The notes below the pieces were generated by a model. It did no database searches and had not been told where the DNA came from. It saw only the letters and a program-made list of their open reading frames with translations. From assembly GCA_030180135.1 (NCBI GenBank), contig CM058238.1:86684619-86748618 (forward strand): a DNA stretch of 64,000 nucleotides, read 5' to 3'. Origin of the DNA: Orychophragmus violaceus (taxonomy: Eukaryota; Streptophyta; Magnoliopsida; Brassicales; Brassicaceae). The position numbers and the translations under genes are program-made. Positions within the stretch are counted from its first letter, which is position 1; each line of letters starts with the position of its first letter. Of the stretch, positions 44,996-56,597 are shown one piece after another.

Positions 44996-47625
44996 ATGCG
45001 AGTAGATTCTAGTCCCCATTCCTCTACTAGTAGAGGCGATTTATGTTTCTCTGAGTCGTCCGGAGAAAGACCTGTTGAACCTAGGCCAATCGAGAGAGAC
45101 GGAGAATTTTCAAGTCTCGGGCTGTGTGAAAACCTCGTCGATCTTGCGGTGGTTCTGTCACAATAGATTCTCCAGATTCCCAACCAATTGACGATGTAGG
45201 AGAGCGGAATCCTAGTGACGGCGACGAGTCTGGCCGTCGAGGAGATATTGTTAGGATTGCTGACTCGGGAGGTCGTTTGAAAGTTAGGGTGGCTGCTCCT
45301 GGTAATTTCTCTCGAGTGACTTCCTCCAAGGGAGGAAAAAAGGAGATTAAAGGAAGTGGTGGAGGGGGAAAGTGTAGCGGAAGTGAAGACTGATGTTCCT
45401 AGAGCGATTCGCTCGTCCGTCTGTGAACAGCCTACCCTGGATGACATCCGCCAAAGGTGTTCCCATGTTTCTGGTCTCGAGCTTCGATTGCCGACCTTGT
45501 GCGAGCGACCATGGGATGCTCCTTCTGGCTGGGTTTGTTTATACCAGTGGTTGTTTACAGAATGTCACTTGTTTTTTCCCCTTCCCATAATTTTGATTGA
45601 GTATTGCGAGGCTAGGGAGATGACCCTTTCTCAACTTTGTCCTACTGCCATGTGTAATGTGTTGGGCATTCTGATTATGGCGGATGATAGTGGAGTTGAG
45701 GTCTCCAATCGTTTTTTAGAGGAGCTGACGTCGATTTCGATTAATCAGGGGACGTTTGGGACCTATTACGTGCGGTTCAGGCCTGCTCGTCGTTTGAAGG
45801 TTGTGTCTGCCCCTTCATATAAAACTTCTGACTGGCAGGATAACTTCTTCGCGTGTATTAACAGCGCGTTGATGTTTGACTCGAGCAGGGTTTTTAGATC
45901 GGCGTGGAACTATAACCCTGGTAGATTTTTCTTTGTTTTGTGCTTGCTTGTCGATATTCCATGTCTCATGTTTTTCCTTTTTATTGTTTTGCAGTTCGTT
46001 CTGCTTCGGGTCATTGGATCGCGGAATTTTCCAGAGACTTGGACAGATTGAGGGCTCACGGTGGGATAGATTGGCCTCCGTCGAAAGATAAAGAGGCCAA
46101 GGCCCTATTTAATTAGAATGTCCGAGGTTGCTTTAGCAAGATTGATTCGGGTATGTGTCCTCTTCTCCCCCCCCCCCCCCTTTTTAGAGAGATGGGGAAG
46201 ATGTCCTTATTGATATGTTGCTTTGTTGCTCATCATTTTTTGCGGTGGATCCTTCTTTAGTGGCAGCAAGTTCTCCGATAATCATCCTCGATGATAGCCC
46301 GTCTGTTGTTGAGGAGGAGGTGCAGCGCCTTGTCGTGCAAGACAGAGGAGCTATGGTTGAGGGGGAGGAAGCTGACCGAAGCAAGGAGGCTGATCAATTT
46401 TGGTAGAGATCGCGAGATGTTGCAAACCGAGATGTTATGCCTTCGGAGGCTTCTGGAGACATATGTCACCGGGCAGGCGTCAAAAGGCGTAAATCGGACT
46501 CCAAGGGAGAGGTCGAGCGTTCTGAGGGTCTGTCTCCTGCTCCTCCTTCTGCCCGTGCTGATAACCCGACATATAGGCCGGACAGTGTTGATCCAAATTT
46601 GGGGGACTCTGCTTGGTCGTTTCTTCATAAGGGAGCGGCCCCCTTGGTGAGCGACAAGTTGTCATGCGCCAATCTTATTCAGAAGATTGCGATAGGTCCG
46701 CCCAAGAATCTGGTTTCTGTCTCGACGACGTAGAAGCCTCATCTTTAGGAAGAGCTAAGTCTTCACCTTGTCATGGTATACGTTCTACTCTCTCGTGTGT
46801 ATTTTGGGTGGGAGAACAGGTGTGTGGACTGATTATTATTTGTTGTGTAGTTTGTTGATATTCTGAACCCGCTCAAGGATTCTTATGAGTCCGAGAAGAG
46901 ACATGTCAAGTCGACAGAGAGTATCCTTAGGGAGCAGGTTGAACCGCTGCGACGCTCTATTCGCGAGCTGAAACAGATCCGTAAGGAGCTCGATGAGGTG
47001 AATGGATTTTATGTTGCTATGTCTTTGGAGAAGCAAAAGGCTGCGGATATCGAGGAGCGGCTGATCGAGCTTCAGGGCGAGAAGCATGATCTTCTTGCAA
47101 GGCCGATCGGGAGTCTGGTTCTCCCAGGTCCGAGATTGATCGTCTGGTTACTTAACGCAACGAGCTCCAGGCTTCCTTTGATGAGCGCCTTCGTTCTGAG
47201 CAAGAGGCGTTACACAAAAATTCTTATGATCGTTTGGACAAATTGAGGCCGGAGAGAGAACAAGGAGAACGTTATTCTCCTAAACTTTTGGAGTTAAATA
47301 AGTTGGTTGCCATTCTCGTTGCTTACCGGCTTCTTGCGGAGAATGGCATGCCGGTCCCTCCTGCACTGATTGCTCAGCTTAAGTAGGATAAAGCTCTCTT
47401 GGAGCGGGAGGTCAACGAGTTGCGACCCGATGTCTTGGATCCCGACGTTCTTTGTATGCCACCGCTGCAGGGTTCGTCGAGTGGCGCTGCTGTTCTTGGA
47501 GGATCGGTGGAGGGAGGAGGAGGGGCGAACGTGGCGTCCTTGGCTGTGGAAGGCGTGGCTGCTCCTCGTATGTCTGACCTTGTTGTAATAATTGGTTCAT
47601 TTTTTTGTCTTATGAATGTTGTATA
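44996..47625 (+). pseudogene. Antisense gene of element C (Transposase_28-like), broken
   Basis: Opposite to gag-protease. It begins at the ATG at 44996 (MRVDSSPHSSTSRGDLCFSE). After a frame break it gives a clear region at 45356-45900 (LRLPTLCERPWDAPSGWVCL, FPLPIILIEYCEAREMTLSQ, LCPTAMCNVLGILIM) matching the 'putative gypsy type transposon' family (Transposase_28). The next exon reads SGHWIAEFSRDLDRLRAHGG after a TTTTGCAG acceptor. Later parts are Ser/Glu-rich, then a coiled coil at about 46855-47420 (SEKRHVKSTESILREQVEPL) with scattered stops and shifts, ending near 47625. Antisense genes of this kind are known in Tat-lineage elements; their role is unknown. Confidence 0.72.
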
Positions 47626-49590
47626 AATAGTTTCCCCGTTCACGGATATTATATATATTATTTTTTTGTTGGATGCCCACTTTTTTTTTGAGGTGTTCAG
47701 TGCCTGGCTCCTGCTCGTCAGTTCGACCTTCTTTTTCCGTCTGTGATCGTACGAAAATGTTTTTATTTATTTCGGTGGATGTGTCTTTTCGATTTTCGAG
47801 GCTTGGTCCACGCGTCATTACTGCTTCTTAACAGTTGTTTTGCGTGTTTATGGGAAAGTGGACCGCCGTTTTCGCATTGAAGGTTGCGTTGATAACCGTC
47901 GCATTGCTATGAATGCATCGCTTTGGCAACCGTTGTCTTTATTGGTTATAAATATTCCCCTTTCTTCTCTGATTTTTTACAACTCAATGTTCTTTATTTT
48001 TCTCCTTTTCTCCCTTGTCTTACTGAGTAGGGTTGAGTTTTTATTTTTGGTTGACGAAGGGTTGAGTCCCAGTGGATCGTGGCGCAAGGCCGCTCTGTCG
48101 ATGGGTCTCTTGTTTTTCTTTGTTATTGGCAGTCGCCGACCTCCGGAGTTTCTGTGTTTGTCGTTGTCGAGCATGCTTGTATTTTTTCTGGGAAATGGGA
48201 GCTTATCGATGTATGGAAATATACTGATAGCCACACTTGTTTGTCGCCTTTTCGAACTTAAGGACGACGCACAGTTCCTCCGTTTGGGTGGGTCTGATGC
48301 GTCACTGATTTTAGTAACGTGTCAGGGGCTGTCCCATCTTGAACTTGTCGCTTTTGACGTAAGCGTGTTGTCTGTTCGTTGGGCGCTTGTGCCCTCCTCT
48401 CTCCCTTTTTGTTTGCTTTGGTGTTGGTGTTTTGCCTTGACGTTTTTTGTGTTTTCAGGGCGGCGGCGGGGTGTCGGACTAGCATTTCTTCCTCCATGTA
48501 AGGGGAGGATTCCTTCGGGGGGGGGGGGGGGGGGGGGGTCGGCATCAGAGTGTGCATGGGAACCATGGGGTCCGACTCCAGATATCGGTCGTCCTTTTTA
48601 GTGTGTTGAGGTCGACTTTTCCAGGTTATTTTACCCCATGATGATCCTCCCCGGCTCGGTTTTGTCGTTGTTCACTGTTGGGCTTCTGTCTTTCGAGGGT
48701 AGCCATGCCGGGAACAGACGTTGAAACTCTCTTTCAAGAAATGAGCTCAGATCCTTGTTGGATGAAATCGGTCTCAGCACACAAGCTCTGATTTGGACGA
48801 AATTGTATTTCAAGAAATTAGATTTTCCTTTGTTGTTTGTTTGTTTTTTGTGTGTTTGTACGTTTCCTTGTAATTTTGACAAGAATGGAATAAAAGAAAT
48901 GAAAGATTTGTGCTTGACTTGTGATCGTCTCTTTCTCTTTCTCTCCCCCTTTTTTTAGAGGATGTGAGTCGTTTCTCAGCTTTGTGCGAGATCAAATTTT
49001 AGTTGCGAGTACGTGCCCGACTTATCCTATTTTTGATTTTCTCAGATTGAAATAATGCTCTCCCATTTATGTACATATTTTTGTGAGTGCGAGCTTTGGC
49101 TCGGTAATCTCGTCATCTGTTTAGGTATCTAGGTGCGAATACGTGCTCGGCTTATCCTTTGGAGTCATTGAACATAGTTATGCGAAGGAGGTTCGGCTTA
49201 CAAAACTTTTTCTAAGGGCTCGTGCGGGTCTTGCCCCGGCTTGAGGTCGCTAAAATCGACGATGTGATAGCATGTCACGTGCATGGGACAATTGTTTATT
49301 TGATTGATCATTTGGCCAGAATGTCGATGGTTAAGTGTTAGGGAGCGTAGTTATAAAAAAAGAAAGGACTTTTTTGAATTAAAATGTGAAGATGGCTGCA
49401 CCCTGTATAGGTTGCCTACGTACTCTCCGAAGAAATATCAAGCTGAGCGCAGTTCTTTCTTTTACAAACTTTGAAACGCAGCTCGATTACTTGTACATAT
49501 ACACACACATATATATATATACATTGGGCAGAGCTTTAGAGTTTACTTGGTGACGGTGATGCTTGCTGGGGTGATCTCTTAACCAAGGGA
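47626..49590. other. Non-coding internal region of element C
   Basis: T-rich with no recognised domain. A plus-strand frame at 47840-48601 is low-complexity and hydrophobic and lacks family features. A run of about 24 G residues ends near 48538. Repeated phrases GCGAGTACGTGCCCGACTTATCCT (49006) and GCGAATACGTGCTCGGCTTATCCT (49134) are 128 bp apart. The GCCTACGTACTCTCCGAAGAA phrase (about 49412) is recognisable from ATLANTYS-type elements. Confidence 0.5.
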
Positions 49591-50120
49591 CGAGTCTTGT
49601 CCGTTTTTTCTGATTTCGAAGTGGGAGTCGTCTACTCGGATATGAGGCATGATGTTTGTCTTACCTTGCGCTCCATTGTGAATCAGTATCTCGAGACTTC
49701 CAGGCTGCCTAGGAGCATGAAAATTCCTCCTGAGGTCGGGAACTTTATGCATTGGTGATATGTTGAGGGTGGTACTGCTTTCATGGCATGTATCCAAGGT
49801 GTTCCCAAGATCATGTTTAGATTACAGTTCGGTCTATGAAGGCAAACTTGATGACCTTGGTCATGCGTCCGAGGTGTACCGGTAGCTTGATTGTCCTGAT
49901 CGTGACGGTCGTATCCCCGAACGTTTCATCCTGTTGTCGCGCAGTTCCATCCTTTGTAGGGTTTCTTTGAATATGAGGCCGACCTAGCTTCCCGTATCGA
50001 TTAGGATTTTGGTGACTTCGCAGTCGCCAATCTGGAGTTCAACGACGAGCGGTTCGTTATGCGGATTATCAAGGCCTTATTCGTTTTCTGAGGTGAAGGT
50101 GATCTCGGTGCCTGGTTTCA
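49591..50120 (-). pseudogene. Retropepsin remnant of element C
   Basis: The minus strand reads NEPLVVELQIGDCEVTKILI then DTGS, with the catalytic aspartate motif at about 50000, followed by a stop. A frameshifted GTPWIHAMKAVPS-like stretch near 49790 and CIKFPT near 49740 follow. This order matches the aspartic protease of ATLANTYS/Tat-type polyproteins. Sequence expected for RT does not follow. Confidence 0.68.
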
Positions 50121-50298
50121 TTTCTTCAGGAACGTTCCTATTCCACTGTCGTCGTGTGTCAGCTTTCTGACTTTAAGCTGTTATTGACTATCCTGAATCG
50201 TTACAGGTGGGGAGTCCTCCCACAATCATATTGATCCGTTTTCTGGATGTGGGAGTGTCCTCCTCATCGCCGTTGCGGGTCCGCTTTGGTGGTTCTGT

Positions 50299-51891
50299 GT
50301 GGATGTCTCCCTGCTCCGCTCGCTGTTAGCCCGCTTGCCTCACTTTTTCCTAATGTGCGAGCTTGAACCGTTCTCCCTCGTTTTTGAGTTGTCGCGGGCC
50401 TCTCGATTCCCCGGGGTGCTAATGGAGCGTTTCAGTTTGTTATGTTTGTTACCCTTTTTGATACTCGCCCAACAAGAGGCTATGGAGATGTCGGCATTCC
50501 GCGGTGCTATGTACGAAGCGCTGGTGGAAAGTGCAGAAAGCCTTTTCCTGATCGTCGTTTTGTACATATTTATTCCACAGTCAACTTTTATGGTTTCTTG
50601 GGTGGTTGCGCCCCGACTGTTGGGCCGCCTGCTGGCTTATTTGTTGCTCGTTGACGTAGCATGTTGTTGCTTTCTTCCCCTTGTTGTCGAGGCACTGGGA
50701 TGTCGGATCCTTTCCCTTCTTAGCTGAGGCGAATTTCTTGGCGAGTAGGTCCTTCTCCTCCTTTATTTCGACGAATACGTCTGCTCGGTGAAGGGCGTCT
50801 TCAGGGGTTTGTGGTTTGTTTATGACCAGCTCGTCGCGGAATGGTGATTCGTATCAAAGCCCGTTTTGGAGCGTCGGGAGCCCCTCGTTATCGGTTACCG
50901 TGATTATTGAGATGATAACTTTGATTATGTCGATATAGGACCTGAGAGGTTCTTTTGGTCCTTGACTCACGGCCCAAAGGTCGGTGCTTGAGGCGCCCTC
51001 CTGGATGAACATGGAGTAATGCTTCAGAAAAATGGTTGTCAACTGGTGGTATTTTTCAAATGAATGCGCCTCTAGGCGTGAGATCCAGTTGAGGGCGGCG
51101 CCGCTGAGGTTCTCGACGAATAGCTGGCAGAAACCAGCATCGCGCTCCTCGGGCGAAAATTGATCTCGCCCCATTGCAATGCTGAAAGCCGTCAGGTACT
51201 GTCAGGGGTTTGAGTTTCCTTCGTAGGTCAGCAGTTTGATATTTCTGGGGTGCATGATCGGTGTTCCTGTTATTTTGTCCGTGAATTGTGTATTGTACGT
51301 CTCTTTCAAGACCCGATCAATTTCGGAGGCTAAGCTAGTGGCTTTATAAACTTTTGATGTCATGTAGTCCAACTGAATCTTGAGTGATTCGAGCTCGCTG
51401 TTTCTGCTGGCTTCGGCCTGACTTTGGATGACCCCTGTTAACGACGGACCCGAGGGCATAAGTGGTCGCCTGCTCGATTCGGTGTTCAGAGGTGGTGTTT
51501 CACCGAATAGGACCCTTTGGAGCCACATAGTAGGGTTGTCGGTTGCTTGAGATGCTTGATGCCCGATAGTTTGTAAGTGGTTAATTTGTTCCCTGCATGT
51601 GTCTTGAGTGCTCGTGAGTAGATCGAAGTGGGCGTTGTTGTCCTGGGTCAGCTCGTCGATTTGCGTCATCAGAGTGTTTATGAGGGAGGATACGTCATGT
51701 TCTTGAGTTTCTGAACGCGCTCTGTCTTGGTGGGTGTTGGTTACCCTAGCTTTGTTAGTCCAGGCATTCGTTGGTGAAATCAGTGATTGTGCCTCGTTCG
51801 ATGGGCTTGGTGAGGTCGAGCTCGGAGCAAGCGGGCTCCGAATTTGCTCGGGCGATTTTGGGTTGTTACTCGTTGAAAGGGGTCCTGTCAT
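50299..51891 (-). pseudogene. Gag of element C, with premature stops
   Basis: One frame from the ATG at 51891 (MTGPLSTSNNPKSPEQIRSP). It passes a coiled-coil N-terminal half and NIKLLTYEGNSNP at about 51205, meets a TGA at 51202-51204, and continues in the same frame with QYLTAFSIAMGR, ENLSGAALNWISRLEAHSFE and FLKHYSMF, the Retrotrans_gag core. The next stop is at 50854. Downstream pieces (NKPQTPEDALHRADVFVEIK, FHQRFVHSTAECRHL) show the gag C-terminus in shifted frames to about 50300. The TGA at 51202 replaces an expected Arg (CGA) and is a C-to-T change. Confidence 0.8.
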
Positions 51892-51921
51892 CTCGGTTTC
51901 GTCTTAGAGTGTAGAAAAGTT

Positions 51922-51949
51922 CTCGATCCCCACAGGCTGCGCCGATTGT
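51922..51949 (-). other. Primer-binding site region of element C
   Basis: Minus strand GGCGCAGCCTGTGGGGATCG lies a few bases from the LTR end. It is close to the TGGCGCCGTCTGTGGGGA site used by Tat/ATLANTYS-type elements. Confidence 0.7.
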
Positions 51950-52344
51950 TGTTACGGAATTTCGATCTAGTCCAAAAAGTCGGGTTACAATCAGATAAGT
52001 CTGAACTATGTGGTGAGGAATAAACTTAAGTGAGGTTGAAACTGTTTTTTAATAATGTTAAGATCGAAGCCGAGCAATAAATAGGATGGTACGAGGTAAG
52101 AGTCCGTCAAATGACGTGCTCCCTAAAGCTTGAGCTTGGAGCTTTGTAAGAGTAGCTCGAAGCCTTTACAAGTTATAATGTGTGTAAAATAAAGAGTGAA
52201 TGGTCCTATTTATAGCGTTTGTAAGCTGACTTCCTGTTGGGCTGTTGACTCCTTAGTGGACTTGTATTCTTGAGCCGAGGTGAATTATCAAAGTAGCAAA
52301 GTTTCCAATGACCTTATGAATGGTTGATAAACTCATATCCAACA
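51950..52344 (-). repeat. 5' LTR of element C
   Basis: 395 bp, TGTTACGG to CCAACA on the plus strand. It contains CTATTTATAG (TATAAATAG on the minus strand) at about 52206, the likely promoter. Confidence 0.85.
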
Positions 52345-53180
52345 TATTAGGTGGCCATCATTTCAGCATTTTTTCTACATTATAAAATATCATTATGGTC
52401 AGAAAATTTTATCGGAGTATGTGTCTTACTAAAAAGAAGAGTGAATACGTAGATAAATCACATTCATGTTCGCATTTGAAATAAACATGGACCACAAGAT
52501 TATCTAGATTACATATATATAATATGCAACAATTCAACGCTTATATAGTGCACAATCAAACAAAATGAGCCTTATAATTTGACTTTATTGATATTGCCTT
52601 AACAATAAAACAATCACAAATTGTTCCTTTTTAGGCTTATATTTAGTTTTTTTCTTGTTTTTTTGTTGACAAAAAAAAGAGTTTGGGTTTGGCTTGGCTA
52701 AACTCTAAATTTGCTACATATTATACATATTATATAATATAATCAATAGGATATCCAATGGAATATCTAATTATATTAATACTTATCAAACTCCGATAAA
52801 ATTGAAGATATTGAAGATGTATTGATGATTGGTTTGAGAACCTTCTTGAACAGAACTCGATACAGCTACTGGAATAGAAGGTGACGCAGTTACTGGAACA
52901 AGACATGATACATATCCTGACGGATAAGACAAAGGTGCGGAGATGGAGCTGATTCAGAATGTACGTGATACAAAGACTGAGACGTATTGTTGTGGCAGTT
53001 TGGACAAGCATAACTGACACAAAGGTTGAGACAATTATGTATACAGTTTCTGAGGTAGTTTGTGTACAACAACTGGTAGCTCAGAATGTAGCTCAAGATG
53101 TAGCTCAGAACAGGAAAACGGAAATAAATGATTATTTCTTTATTGGTGGAGTTTTCTTTGTTTTAGGAAACATAGCCACG
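52345..53180. other. Unassigned AT-rich sequence
   Basis: A T-rich stretch ending GTTGACAAAAAAAAGAG near 52680 resembles the tail of a small retroposon. At 53067-53110 the phrase GTAGCTCA(GA/AG)AT is repeated three times. Short open frames on both strands are not supported. Confidence 0.35.
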
Positions 53181-53654
53181 TGAGTTTAGAAGCCCAGAGA
53201 TGGAAAAATCACATGGGCTTATGGATGCTTAGGGTTTTGACCCTTTACTATATAAACCAAGAGACGGTGACTTGTACGGGCGCGCGTCTAAGGTTTTTAT
53301 GGAGAGATGCACACAAGTGTGTGTGGCGTCACCCCACCTAATAGATTAGTAGATCTATTGGTGGTTTCAGCTATAGAGTACAATCACATTTGGTAGATGG
53401 AGTTGTATCGATTGTAGTCGACAGTAGACTTTGTAGAGGTACCATTCCATAGTTGTCCATCTAGAAAAGAATGGTAGGCACTGTAGTGTTGGATACCATA
53501 TGCATTGTATGTGCAATCTTGTTCTAGTGGATTTGTTCTGGACTAGGTCCCGGGGATGTAGGGAAACCGAACCTCGATAAAAAACTCTATGTGTTCTTTA
53601 CTTTATGCACAAACATATACAAACATATAGATATAGTCACAATATGCGTTTTCA
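53181..53654 (+). repeat. Ty1/copia 5' LTR (left limit uncertain)
   Basis: Ends GCGTTTTCA at 53654, three bases before a copia primer site. It contains a TATATAAACC promoter-like box near 53260 and a GGTCCCGGGGATGTAGGGAAACC stretch in the presumed U5. No second LTR is seen, so the start is a guess. Confidence 0.5.
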
Positions 53655-53656
53655 AT

Positions 53657-54003
53657 TGGTATCAAAGCCTAACTCGTTAAAAGTTATGCTTATTTTCGGG
53701 TAGAAGATCCTGGATTTGTGGCTATTGGTTAAAGCAGTTAAGAGATCATATATGTTCTTTTGTTTTACTGTGAATTGATCCAAGTGTGCGTCTCTGAGGA
53801 ACAAGTTTTTTTTAATTGTCTGTGTGAGCTTCTAATTCCTTGTCAACATGGATGTGGGTCTGCTGAGGATACAAAAGTTTGAGGTTTTCAGTTTTTTGTT
53901 TGTTAAAGGGGAGCATTGTCATCGGCTTCTCGTAGACGAAGAAGATATGTATCACGAAGTAGGGTTTGTAATCTTGTGGGCTTGTTCGTAGATGGACTAT
54001 ATA
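53657..54003 (+). other. Copia primer-binding site and leader remnant
   Basis: TGGTATCAAAGCC at 53657-53669 is the initiator-Met-tRNA primer site. The leader continues to 54003, where a Helitron begins; no gag is present, so the copia element is a 5' fragment. A different copia fragment (3' end) lies at 28405-30112. Confidence 0.7.
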
Positions 54004-55272
54004 TCTACTATATATTATTTGCGAAGAGCGATGAGAAACAATGATGAGTCATTGATGACATGGATGAATCTGAACTGTTATGATTGCTCGAGAGCCTTTT
54101 TGACATTAAAAATAAATCAAAATTCGTTTGAAAATTCGTTTAGGAAATGTTTTGATTTTAAAAAACCAAAAATCGAGAATTAATCAAATTTTGCAAATTA
54201 AATGTGTTTCCTAAACTTACAAAATGTAATCTTAACTTCTTCCCATAATTTTAAATTACAGTTTATATTTTTTCCAAATGTTATTTCCTTACTTTTCAAA
54301 TTCAAACTAAATTCGACACTAAAATATAGCAACTAATAAATATCGAAATTAATTATCAAATTTGAAGAAGAAAAAATATCTAGGGCATATACTAAGCTTT
54401 CGAGAGAAGTTTTGAAATCCTATATAAGGTGAGCTTGGGGTGGCTTAGAAACACAATCGTCTGCATCTTCCGAAATTTCAAGAAGTTTTCTCTCTCTTTT
54501 TTGATCATTTTAATTTTCTTCATTGGTCATGGAAGTTTTATTCCGGATCATCTAAACTTTGTGTGCAATGATCCGTTTACATTTCTATTTCTTTCTTCAA
54601 CTCATCGGTTTTGAAAGGATTTCTATGTTTTTTGGTTTTTTGGTTCTGTTTTGTTCGTTTGGTCCCATGAAAGTTGAAGTTCGGTTATCACAAAGCAAAG
54701 ATTTAATGATGTGATGTGAACTAACAAACGTTTGAGAATTTATATAAAAAGGAGCGTGAGATCTAAAATTCCGATTGATGGTTTTTGCTCAGACGTTGTT
54801 AGTTTACATCACATGTCCCGGTTATCCCAATGAGCATATAGTCCGAATAAGTGATGTTCATTACTATAGACAAGGATTTGGTGGTCAAGAATGGATTTGG
54901 TGAATATTCTTTTGAGTATCATATGAGGTTCAGTCCCAATAGTTAGAATAAGATCCGATCAAATTGGTAAGATTTTTAGTTTGATGTGATTTAGTTGGAT
55001 CATATTAACAACTTAGGTTTTTTGTTTGATGTGATTTTTCCGATCGATTGAGGTTTGGTGACGTTTTGTCTCGAATCATGTTAAAGCGAAGTTAGTGAGA
55101 TTTTATGTGGTTCAAGAAAGTTTTAAAGAAAAGTTAGTGAAATTGAGATGTGTTGTTATCCGGTGGAGAAAGTCATAAGCTTTTTTGCACCAAAGCTCTT
55201 TTATGGTTTGGTTAGTTTTGCATCCATGGGTTTGATGGTATTCTACATTTTTGACATGTCCATCGCATCATC

Positions 55273-55992
55273 TAGGCATGGGCGTTCGGTCCCTCGGTTC
55301 GGTTCGGTTCGGTTCCTACGGTTCTTCGGTTCTTCGGTTCCAAACACTTAGGATCCATAAGGGAACCGCAAGAATTTCGGTTCGGTTCGGTTCGGTTCCC
55401 TTCTGATTCGGTTCGGTTCGGTTCGGATACTTTTTAAAATAACCGAACTAATAAACATTTAAAACCTAATGTAATATATGAATCAAAGGTCACAAAAAAA
55501 CATTGTGATTCATGATTACAAAATGCAAAGTCTTAAGTCCAAAAGTACAAATCCTAAACTAACATGATCCACAAAGTTCAATAAACTAATGAAGTCTAAA
55601 AAAGTTTTCTTCCATAATTTAAAGTCTAAAACGAAAAAACGTTTACAAGCTTCTTCTAGTCTTTTAATACTCATGTAACACATGCCAAAAAAATTATATA
55701 TCAAACAATATATCAAACAATATCGAAATAGAAATAGAATAGTATAAAAGATTACATGTAACTTCTTTGGCTCTCTCATAATAGAAGAGTAAAGAGAAGA
55801 GTATAGAAGATTACCTCCTCTATTTCGGTTCTATATGGGTATCCATGGATATTCGGTTCGGTTCGGTTCGGTTCCAAATACCCATGGATACCGAAGTTAA
55901 GATCCATAGGGTAATTTTGTAGTATCCATGGGTCATTCAGTTCGGTTATTTTCGGTTCGGTTCTTCGGTTTCGGTTTTTATGCCCAGGCCTA
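55273..55992. mobile_element. hAT-type MITE rich in TTCGG
   Basis: 720 bp flanked by the 8-bp duplication GCATCATC (55265-55272 and 55993-56000). The ends are TAGGCATGGGCG and (reverse complement) TAGGCCTGGGCA, typical of hAT. Blocks of (GGTTC)n lie near both ends (55287-55436, 55850-55975) and can pair with ACCGAA sequences. No transposase. Confidence 0.92.
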
Positions 55993-56000
55993 GCATCATC

Positions 56001-56597
56001 AATGGTTTACATATATTCTTTCCTTATTATTATATTAGTTTACATATATTCTTTCTTTATTATTATATTTATTTGCTTTATTCTCATATATTCTTTTCTC
56101 TTAGATTTATATGTTTCCATATTTATCTGCTTGACTCGAGGAACAATATTTTCCTGAAAAATGAAAATTTTTTTTCCTAAGGAAATATGTTTTGATTCTA
56201 CTCATTGGTTTGTGAGGGTTAACTAAGGAGAATCCCGTGAACATCTATCTACTCACACGGGTGGATGTCTGTGTTTATCGACTCATATATAAATTGCATA
56301 AATATATAGTGTTTACTGTTCACATATAACGATCAATAGATATTGTTTAAGTTGAATAAGATTAGATATGATGAATGCTAAGTGCATGCATGTGTAGAGA
56401 TTTTCATGGGAAATAAAATACTATCAACGGTTTCAGATCTTTTTTTGTTGGAGGATGAGAGGTTGAAAATCTATGCATATACTATAAATTATGTTTTTAT
56501 AAATAGGTATAATCATCATGCATGCGCCAAACCAACTCAGGAGTGAATTTGATATATTGAAACAATATCAATATTTTGATTTAAAATATTCGAGATA
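56001..56597. other. Interior of the outer Helitron, no gene seen
   Basis: AT-rich sequence with a duplicated TTTACATATATTCTTTC phrase at 56005-56055. Nothing codes convincingly. Confidence 0.5.

Larger units (their letters stand above)
39257..52344 (-). mobile_element. ATLANTYS/Tat-like Ty3/gypsy element C, non-autonomous, with two nested CACTAs
   Basis: LTRs are 51950-52344 (5', 395 bp) and 39257-41982 (3', with a 2.26-kb CACTA inside). Shared phrases include GTGCTCCCTAAA, GGTCCTATTTATAGCGTTTG and TTATCAAAGTAGCAA. On the minus strand: LTR, primer-like GGCGCAGCCTGTGGGGA, gag remnants, protease remnant, a long stretch with a gene on the opposite strand, purine tract (split by CACTA 2) and LTR. 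RT, RNase H and integrase are missing. No clear 5-bp duplication was found (left flank ATACG, right flank TATTA), so the outer left border may be off. Confidence 0.82.

Noticed and set aside
44905..45447. Minus-strand frame of 180 codons in element C
   Set aside because: Opposite to the Transposase_28-like gene and without domain features; likely a shadow.
47840..48601. Plus-strand frame of 253 codons ending in a G-run
   Set aside because: T-rich DNA gives a hydrophobic translation; glycine run comes from poly-G; no homology recognised.
55273..55992. TTCGG simple repeat considered a stand-alone satellite
   Set aside because: It is enclosed by hAT-type ends and an 8-bp duplication, so it is the interior of a MITE.
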